A stretch of DNA of 64,000 nucleotides from CBIFVZ01 sp966185765. Lineage in GTDB: Bacteria > Pseudomonadota > Gammaproteobacteria > Enterobacterales > Enterobacteriaceae. The position numbers were made by a program, and so were the translations under genes. The DNA lies in assembly GCA_966185765.1 (NCBI GenBank), contig CBIFVZ010000001.1, forward strand, positions 62,001 through 126,000. Direction: 5' to 3'. Below the pieces are notes generated by a model. It searched no databases. It was not told the origin of the DNA and saw nothing but the letters and a program-made list of their open reading frames with translations. Positions 58,691-64,000 of this stretch are shown here, piece by piece; within the stretch, counting starts at the first letter, position 1, and each line of letters begins with the position of its first letter.

Positions 58691-59287
58691 ATGCCGGTTT
58701 ACCAGATTGACGGCCTCACGCCAGTGGTGCCACAGGACAGCTTTGTTCACCCAACCGCAGTACTCATTGGGGATGTGATTATCGGGCATCGGGTATGGAT
58801 TGGCCCTAATGCCAGCCTGCGCGGGGATTTTGGCCGCATTATTGTCAAAGATGGCGCCAATATTCAGGATAACTGCGTGATGCACGGTTTTCCTGAGAAC
58901 GATACGGTGGTGGAAGAAGACGGCCATATTGGCCACGGTGCAATTTTGCACGGTTGCCATATTGCCAGAAATGCGCTGGTGGGGATGAATGCCGTCGTGA
59001 TGGATGGCGCCTGTATTGGCGAGAACTGTATTATTGGTGCGGCGTCGTTTGTGAAAGCGCAGGCGACGTTTGAGCGTAATACCCTGGTTATTGGTAGCCC
59101 GGCAAAAGCGGTGCGCCCGCTGCGTGACGAGGAGATAGACTGGAAGCGACAGGGAACGGCGGAATATCAGGCGCTGGTGCTACGTTGCCAGCAAACCATG
59201 CACCAGGTGGAGCCGTTGCGCGAGCCAGAAGCGGACCGCCCGACGCTCGTTTTTGAAAACGGCTTGCTGACAAAGAAAAATTTTTAA
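58691..59287 (+). CDS. paaY: PaaY, hexapeptide-repeat thioesterase of the paa pathway
   Basis: 198 residues, left-handed beta-helix, gamma-carbonic-anhydrase-like fold. Repeated (L/I/V)-G-x4 units run from residue 20 to 140; zinc-type histidines occur in VMHGF and GHIGHGAILHG. It hydrolyses ring-hydroxylated CoA intermediates and protects the pathway. Nine bases after paaX, so one transcript. Terminator downstream. Confidence 0.94.
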   Translation: MPVYQIDGLTPVVPQDSFVHPTAVLIGDVIIGHRVWIGPNASLRGDFGRIIVKDGANIQDNCVMHGFPENDTVVEEDGHIGHGAILHGCHIARNALVGMNAVVMDGACIGENCIIGAASFVKAQATFERNTLVIGSPAKAVRPLRDEEIDWKRQGTAEYQALVLRCQQTMHQVEPLREPEADRPTLVFENGLLTKKNF

Positions 59288-59357
59288 AAAAACACCGGTG
59301 GAATGTATTCAGGTTATTTATATATTAAGCCCGGTGAAATCCATTAAATTTATACGG

Positions 59358-59398
59358 CGAGGCCGCATTATTATTAATATTGCGGCCTCGTTTTTTTT
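59358..59398 (+). terminator. Terminator of paaXY
   Basis: CGAGGCCGCA and TGCGGCCTCG (ten-base stem, 13-base AT loop) followed by eight T. Confidence 0.93.
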
Positions 59399-59454
59399 AT
59401 GTATTAATGGCAAGGTCTTAAGTTAAGGACAGATGAATCTCAGGACAGAGAATA

Positions 59455-60057
59455 ATGACACTTTACGACATAAAACCCCGTTTTCAGGCCTGCCTGCGTC
59501 CATTGTTGGGGTGGTTGCACAGACGCAACGTTAGCGCAAATCAAATTACTCTCGCGGCATTATTTCTTTCTCTTGTCACTGGCTTGTGTCTTGCCTGTTT
59601 CTCTGAGCCGCACGTTTTTATTTTACTGCCGTTTATTCTGTTTATCCGCATGGCGCTGAACGCGCTTGACGGCATGATGGCGCGTGAATATCAGCAGCAA
59701 TCTCGTCTGGGCGCTCTGCTTAATGAACTGGGTGACGTTATTTCTGATGCGGCACTCTATTTGCCGCTGGCATTGTTGCCAGGTAGCAACGGGGTACTGG
59801 TGGTGTTGATGGTACTGGCCGCGACACTGACGGAGTTTTGTGGTGTGCTGGCGCAAACCCTGGGGCAACGGCGTGGTTACGCAGGACCGCTGGGCAAAAG
59901 CGACCGTGCGCTGGTCGTGGGAGTCTGCGGGCTACTGGTGGCACTGTGGCCTGCGCTGTGCAGCTGGCTGAACGTGGTCTGGCTGGCGATGCTGGCGCTA
60001 CTGGTACTGACGGTAATTAACCGCTGTCGCCAGGCGCTGAAAGCGGGGGAGCAATAA
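59455..60057 (+). CDS. ynbA: YnbA, CDP-alcohol phosphatidyltransferase-family membrane protein
   Basis: 200 residues with several hydrophobic helices. The CDP-alcohol phosphatidyltransferase motif is present as RMALNALDGMMAREYQQQSRLGALLNELGD (DG..AR...G...D, about residues 68-92). It probably makes a phospholipid-like product in the inner membrane; the substrate is unknown. First gene of an operon: two bases before ynbB. Confidence 0.92.
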   Translation: MTLYDIKPRFQACLRPLLGWLHRRNVSANQITLAALFLSLVTGLCLACFSEPHVFILLPFILFIRMALNALDGMMAREYQQQSRLGALLNELGDVISDAALYLPLALLPGSNGVLVVLMVLAATLTEFCGVLAQTLGQRRGYAGPLGKSDRALVVGVCGLLVALWPALCSWLNVVWLAMLALLVLTVINRCRQALKAGEQ

Positions 60058-60059
60058 GC

Positions 60060-60980
60060 ATGTCATTACTGCATACGTCACTGGCGGTCATTTACGCCAT
60101 TCTCGCCGTGGCCACGCTTATCAACGGCCTGCTTGTTATTTTTGTCAAAGGCCGTGACTGGCGCGAGTTAACGCTACGTATTCGTTCCTGGTGGGTGATT
60201 ATCACCGTCTTCGCTCTGGCAATGATAAGCCCGCTATGGCTGGGGCTGACTATTTTCGGTTTCATTAGTTTTCTTGCGCTTAAAGAGTACCTCACGCTTA
60301 TCCCTACGCGGTTTTCCGATCATATGCCGCTGCTGTGGATGTTCATCGCCATCCCGCTTAACTACCTGTGGATTGGCATAGACTGGTACAACATGTTCAT
60401 CATCTTCATCCCCGTCTACGCCTTTTTGTTTTTACCGGTGCGTATGGTGCTGTCGGGTGACACGCAGGGATTTTTGCGCTCGGCGGCACAGTTGCACTGG
60501 GGACTGATGACAACGGTATTCGCACTAAGCCACGTTGCCTGCCTGTTGGCGCTGACGCGCAGTGACCCAACGCACGGCGGTGCACTGCTGGTTATTTTCC
60601 TGGTTGGGCTTACTGAGTTCAACGATGTGGCGCAGTACCTGTGGGGTAAATCACTGGGGCGGATTCGCGTCACACCTAAGGTCAGTCCTAATAAAACCCT
60701 GGCCGGGCTGTTAGGTGGTGTGCTGAGTACGGTGGCTGCGGCAGTGGTGCTGGGACCCATAATGACGCCCATGTCGATGGGAATGTCAGCGCTGGCAGGG
60801 CTGCTTATTGGGTTAAGCGGATTTTGCGGCGATATTGTTATGTCAGCCGTTAAGCGTGATATCGGTGTCAAAGACAGCGGCTCCATGCTGCCGGGGCACG
60901 GCGGTATCCTTGACCGCATCGACTCGCTGATTTTTACCGCGCCGCTGTTTTTCCATTTTGTCTGGTATTTCTACTTCTGA
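60060..60980 (+). CDS. ynbB: YnbB, CdsA-family phosphatidate cytidylyltransferase
   Basis: 306 residues, multi-helix membrane protein. The CdsA signature (S-x-x-K-R-x4-KD-x8-PGHGGxxDRxDS) appears as SAVKRDIGVKDSGSMLPGHG plus GILDRIDS near the C-terminus. It would make CDP-lipid, the substrate class of YnbA. ATGA overlap with the acyltransferase. Confidence 0.94.
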   Translation: MSLLHTSLAVIYAILAVATLINGLLVIFVKGRDWRELTLRIRSWWVIITVFALAMISPLWLGLTIFGFISFLALKEYLTLIPTRFSDHMPLLWMFIAIPLNYLWIGIDWYNMFIIFIPVYAFLFLPVRMVLSGDTQGFLRSAAQLHWGLMTTVFALSHVACLLALTRSDPTHGGALLVIFLVGLTEFNDVAQYLWGKSLGRIRVTPKVSPNKTLAGLLGGVLSTVAAAVVLGPIMTPMSMGMSALAGLLIGLSGFCGDIVMSAVKRDIGVKDSGSMLPGHGGILDRIDSLIFTAPLFFHFVWYFYF

Positions 60981-61627
60981 TGAACATGATGAATCGTTTT
61001 GCGCACCGACTGTTCAGTCTGTGTATTGTCTGGCCAGTGTTACGTATCTGGCTGGGGCTGCGCGTTCACAGCCGCGAGCGCCTGCCGCAACAGGGACCGG
61101 CCATTATCGTGGCGAATCACAATAGCCATCTGGATATTTTTACCCTGTTATCACTGTTCCCCCTGCGTAAACACGCCATGATTCGCCCGGTTGCTGCGGC
61201 CGATTATTTCCTGCGCAACCGCCTGCTTGCCTGGTTTACGCAAAATATACTCAACATTATTCCGGTTGTGCGTGGGGGCGATAATAACGGCGATCCCCTG
61301 GCCGCCTGTGCTGATGCACTGCGCCAGAACCAGATCCTGATTCTGTTCCCGGAAGGCACGCGCGGCGAGCCTGAAAAAATTTCCGGTTTTAAATCCGGTC
61401 TGTGGTATCTGGCCCAGTCATTCCCGCAGACGCCAATTGTGCCTGTGTACCTGAAAGGACTGGGGCGCTCAATGGGCAAGGGACGTCATATTCCTCTGCC
61501 GTTATTTATTGATATTCATATTGACGAGCCATGCTATTGGCTGGACGACAAACAGCAATTTAAGGATGCGCTACAAGCGCGTTTTACTGCGCTACAGCAG
61601 CAGACACAAGGACAGCATCATGGATAA
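60980..61627 (+). CDS. Lysophospholipid / glycerophosphate acyltransferase (LPLAT family)
   Basis: 215 residues, PlsC-like. HX4D motif in NHNSHLDIF (about residue 46) and the substrate motif FPEGTRG (about 120). It transfers an acyl chain to a lyso-lipid acceptor at the inner membrane. It overlaps ynbB by one base and ynbC by eight, so it is an integral part of the operon. I am not sure a counterpart is present at this position in E. coli K-12. Confidence 0.9.
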   Translation: MNMMNRFAHRLFSLCIVWPVLRIWLGLRVHSRERLPQQGPAIIVANHNSHLDIFTLLSLFPLRKHAMIRPVAAADYFLRNRLLAWFTQNILNIIPVVRGGDNNGDPLAACADALRQNQILILFPEGTRGEPEKISGFKSGLWYLAQSFPQTPIVPVYLKGLGRSMGKGRHIPLPLFIDIHIDEPCYWLDDKQQFKDALQARFTALQQQTQGQHHG

Positions 61628-63383
61628 TCAGCAACGTACTCCTGACGAATTTATTTTTAGCACAAGCGATGGGCAGGCCCTGTTTTATCGCCACTGGCCC
61701 GCGCTGAATGCCAACAGCAGTGCGCGTAAAGTCATCGTTTTATTTCACCGTGGACATGAACATTCCGGGCGGTTACAGCACATCGTTGATGAGCTGGGTA
61801 TGGATGACGCCGATTTTTACGCCTGGGATGCGCGCGGACACGGCAAAACGCAAGGCGAGCGAGGCTATAGCCCGAGTCTTGGGCGCTCGGTTCGTGATGT
61901 TGAAGAATTTATGCGTCACGTGGAGCAACACAGCGGTGTGGCAATGCGTGACATTATCGTTGTGGGTCAGAGCGTCGGTGCCGTGCTGGTAGCGACATGG
62001 GTACACGATTATGCCCCACCGATTCGTGGAATGGTGCTCGCCTCTCCAGCCTTTAAAGTCAAACTTTACGTGCCGTTTGCCCGTACCGGACTGAAGCTCA
62101 TGCAGCGCCTGCGTGGGCTGTTTTACGTCAACTCTTACGTTAAGGGCAAATTCCTCACTCACGATCCGGCGCGCGTGGCGTCATTTGACAGCGATCCGCT
62201 GGTTACGCGCCCGATTGCAGTCAATATCCTGCTTGAACTGTATAAAACGGCTGAGCGCGTGGTGAGTGATGCCGCTGCCATTACCACACCGACACAACTG
62301 CTGATTTCAGGCGATGATTACGTGGTACACCGCAAACCGCAGCTGGACTTCTACCAAAAGCTGCGCAGTCGCGTCAAAGAGCTGCATATTCTGCCGGGCT
62401 TTTATCACGATACGCTGGGCGAACTCAATCGCGAGGCCGCGTTCAGGCCTGTGCGTGAGTTTATCGACACGCTCTATGCTACGCCTCCTCAGCAGTTTGA
62501 CTATGCCCAGGAGTCGCGCTGGAGTCCCAGTGCGGATGTCTGGCGTAGTCTGCAGGCACCGCCTGCACGCTATAGCGCGCAAGGGCTGTGGTATGCGGGA
62601 TTGCGAGCAGGTATGAAGACGCTGGGTATACAGTCCGAAGGGGTGCGTCTGGGCATGAAAACCGGTTTTGACTCTGGCAGTACGCTGGATTACGTCTATC
62701 GTAATCAGCCTCAGGGCAAAACCGCGCTCGGTCGTATGATTGATAAGGGTTACCTTGATAGCGTTGGCTGGAAAGGCATACGCCAGCGTAAGGTTCATCT
62801 CGAAACGTTGATTCGCGAGGCCATTGCCCGCCTTAGTGCACAGGCGAAACCCGTGCGTATTGTCGATGTTGCGGCAGGACATGGTCGTTATGTGCTGGAC
62901 GCTCTGGCACAGGAGCAGGGTGTTGAGTCTATTTTACTGCGTGACTACAGCGAACTGAATGTACAAAAAGGTCAGGCGTTGATTGCCGAACGAGGTATGT
63001 CAGAGGTCGCGCGTTTTGAGCGTGGTGATGCGTTTAATACCGCAGAGCTGGCGGCGCTGTCGCCAAAACCGACGCTCGGCATTGTGTCGGGTTTGTATGA
63101 GTTGTTCCCGGATAACGCGCAGGTTCGTGCCTCGCTTGCGGGTCTGGCACAGGCCATTGAGCCAGGCGGGGTACTCCTGTATACCGGTCAGCCGTGGCAT
63201 CCTCAACTCAAAACCATCGCCTGGTCGCTGACCAGCCATCGGGACAATCAGCCCTGGATCATGCGAGTGCGTAGCCAGGGGGAAATGGATGCGTTGGTGC
63301 ATGAGGCCGGTTTTGACAAATGCGAACAGCTTATCGATGAGTGGGGCATTTTCACTGTTTCAATGGCTGTGCGTCGGGCATGA
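61620..63383 (+). CDS. ynbC: YnbC, alpha/beta-hydrolase plus SAM-type methyltransferase domain protein
   Basis: 587 residues, like E. coli YnbC. The N-terminal alpha/beta hydrolase (about 1-280) carries LFHRGHEHSGR, the nucleophile-elbow GQSVGAVLV and a late catalytic His in LPGFYHDTLGE. The C-terminal part (about 380-587) looks like a methyltransferase with IVDVAAGHGRYV as the SAM motif. It may process or modify the lipid made by the operon. ATG 61620 overlaps the acyltransferase end (ATGGATAA). Confidence 0.92.
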   Translation: MDNQQRTPDEFIFSTSDGQALFYRHWPALNANSSARKVIVLFHRGHEHSGRLQHIVDELGMDDADFYAWDARGHGKTQGERGYSPSLGRSVRDVEEFMRHVEQHSGVAMRDIIVVGQSVGAVLVATWVHDYAPPIRGMVLASPAFKVKLYVPFARTGLKLMQRLRGLFYVNSYVKGKFLTHDPARVASFDSDPLVTRPIAVNILLELYKTAERVVSDAAAITTPTQLLISGDDYVVHRKPQLDFYQKLRSRVKELHILPGFYHDTLGELNREAAFRPVREFIDTLYATPPQQFDYAQESRWSPSADVWRSLQAPPARYSAQGLWYAGLRAGMKTLGIQSEGVRLGMKTGFDSGSTLDYVYRNQPQGKTALGRMIDKGYLDSVGWKGIRQRKVHLETLIREAIARLSAQAKPVRIVDVAAGHGRYVLDALAQEQGVESILLRDYSELNVQKGQALIAERGMSEVARFERGDAFNTAELAALSPKPTLGIVSGLYELFPDNAQVRASLAGLAQAIEPGGVLLYTGQPWHPQLKTIAWSLTSHRDNQPWIMRVRSQGEMDALVHEAGFDKCEQLIDEWGIFTVSMAVRRA

Positions 63384-64000
63384 GAATACCCCCTGAGCAG
63401 CGCCGCATTTACCGGCGGGCCTTTGTCTGGCTGTTATTTCTGGCACCGTTCTTTTTTATTACCTATGGCCAGGTAAACAGCTGGACGGCAACCCGCGAAG
63501 GGGTTGAGAGCCTGGCGTTTAGCTGGGAGCGGCATATTCCGTTCATTCCCTGGACGATTGTGCCGTACTGGAGCCTTGATTTGCTGTATGGCATATCGCT
63601 GTTTGTTTGCACCAGCGTTCATGAGCAAACCCGGCTTGCGTTGCGTCTTATTGCAGCGTCAGTGGTGGCCTGTGTCGGTTTTCTCCTGTTCCCGCTGCGG
63701 TTTTCTTTCACCCGTCCGCAACTGGAGCCGGGGCTGGCTTCGCAGTTGTTTGAGCAGCTTGAACAGTTTGACCTGCCTTACAACCAGGCGCCGTCGCTGC
63801 ACATTATGCTCAGTTGGCTGTTGTGGCTGCATTTTCGCCGCCACCTCTCCCCGACCGGGCGTGTATTGTCGGGACTGTGGTTTGGGCTTATTGCGTTATC
63901 CGTGCTAACAACCTGGCAGCACCATGTCATTGATGTTATTAGCGGATTCGCCGCAGGCGTGCTGGTGAGTTACCTCATTTCTTATCATGGTCACTGGCGT
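63380..64000 (+). CDS. ynbD: YnbD, PAP2-family phosphatase (N-terminal part; cut by window end)
   Basis: 207 residues visible, open to the window end. Several membrane helices; PAP2-type motifs APSLHI (about 138) and HHVIDVISG (about 185-193, His-x-x-x-Asp) are visible. E. coli YnbD is a membrane PAP2/dual-specificity phosphatase; the phosphatase domain expected at the C-terminus is beyond the window. ATG overlaps the ynbC stop (ATGA). Confidence 0.9.
   Translation, partial: MRIPPEQRRIYRRAFVWLLFLAPFFFITYGQVNSWTATREGVESLAFSWERHIPFIPWTIVPYWSLDLLYGISLFVCTSVHEQTRLALRLIAASVVACVGFLLFPLRFSFTRPQLEPGLASQLFEQLEQFDLPYNQAPSLHIMLSWLLWLHFRRHLSPTGRVLSGLWFGLIALSVLTTWQHHVIDVISGFAAGVLVSYLISYHGHWR

Noticed and set aside
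1..64000. CRISPR arrays, tRNA or rRNA genes, insertion sequences
   Set aside because: I saw no regularly spaced repeats, no cloverleaf-like sequence with acceptor and T-loop, and no transposase; the only mobile-element trace is the integrase remnant at 25.0-25.2 kb.

Overview
The window is a chromosomal segment of a member of the Enterobacteriaceae. Gene order follows the Escherichia coli stretch sapFDCBA - psp - ycjX/ycjF/tyrR/tpx/ycjG/mpaA/mppA - zntB/fnrS/ttcA - ydbK/ydbJ/hslJ/ldhA/ydbH/ynbE/ydbL - feaR/feaB/tynA - paaZ/paaA-K/paaX/paaY - ynbABCD. Protein lengths and motifs match those families closely, but several blocks known from E. coli are missing or replaced (puu cluster, pspE, the ycjM-Z cluster, the fnr/uspE/ogt block, dbpA, Rac prophage, ompN, paaJ). 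The host is therefore a relative of E. coli rather than E. coli or Salmonella itself; I cannot name the genus. Most of the window is visibly GC-rich, and the stretch from about 25.6 to 28.4 kb is clearly AT-rich.

Layout. 0-4.6 kb: sap peptide-transport operon (minus strand). 4.6-9.7 kb: an accessory set with a long AraC-type regulator, an M20 amidohydrolase and a multidrug-type MFS transporter, in the place that holds the puu genes in E. coli. 9.7-13.1 kb: psp envelope-stress system with its sigma-54 promoter. 13.2-21.5 kb: ycjX-ycjF, tyrR, tpx, ycjG, mpaA, mppA (stress, aromatic amino acid control, murein peptide recycling). 21.5-25 kb: two small stress-type genes, zntB, the FNR-controlled sRNA FnrS with its FNR box, a proline-rich small ORF and ttcA.

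25-30.5 kb is the accessory island. Next to ttcA, which is the known Rac integration site, lies a broken phage integrase C-terminus. Beyond it is a small operon encoding two short peptides with class II microcin/double-glycine leaders, ending in a perfect terminator. A secreted metzincin-like protein follows whose zinc motif reads HEMGQNVGASHD, with Gln where the second zinc His belongs. Then come an isoprenylcysteine-methyltransferase-like membrane protein, a lipoprotein and very small membrane ORFs. The peptide pair plus the degenerate metalloprotease is the best candidate in the window for an undescribed system.

30.6-39.6 kb: pyruvate:flavodoxin oxidoreductase, ydbJ, hslJ, ldhA and the ydbH-ynbE-ydbL envelope operon. 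39.5-59.3 kb is a continuous aromatic amine and phenylacetate degradation region. TynA oxidises phenylethylamine-type amines to aldehydes, FeaB oxidises the aldehyde to phenylacetate, and PaaK/PaaABCDE/G/Z/F/H convert this through phenylacetyl-CoA. Tandem FeaR-type sites lie before feaB and tynA, and PaaX and CRP sites lie between paaZ and paaA. The thiolase gene paaJ is absent from the operon, and three unrelated small genes sit between paaK and paaX. 59.4-64 kb: ynbA, ynbB, an acyltransferase, ynbC and the start of ynbD, a tightly overlapping lipid-type operon.
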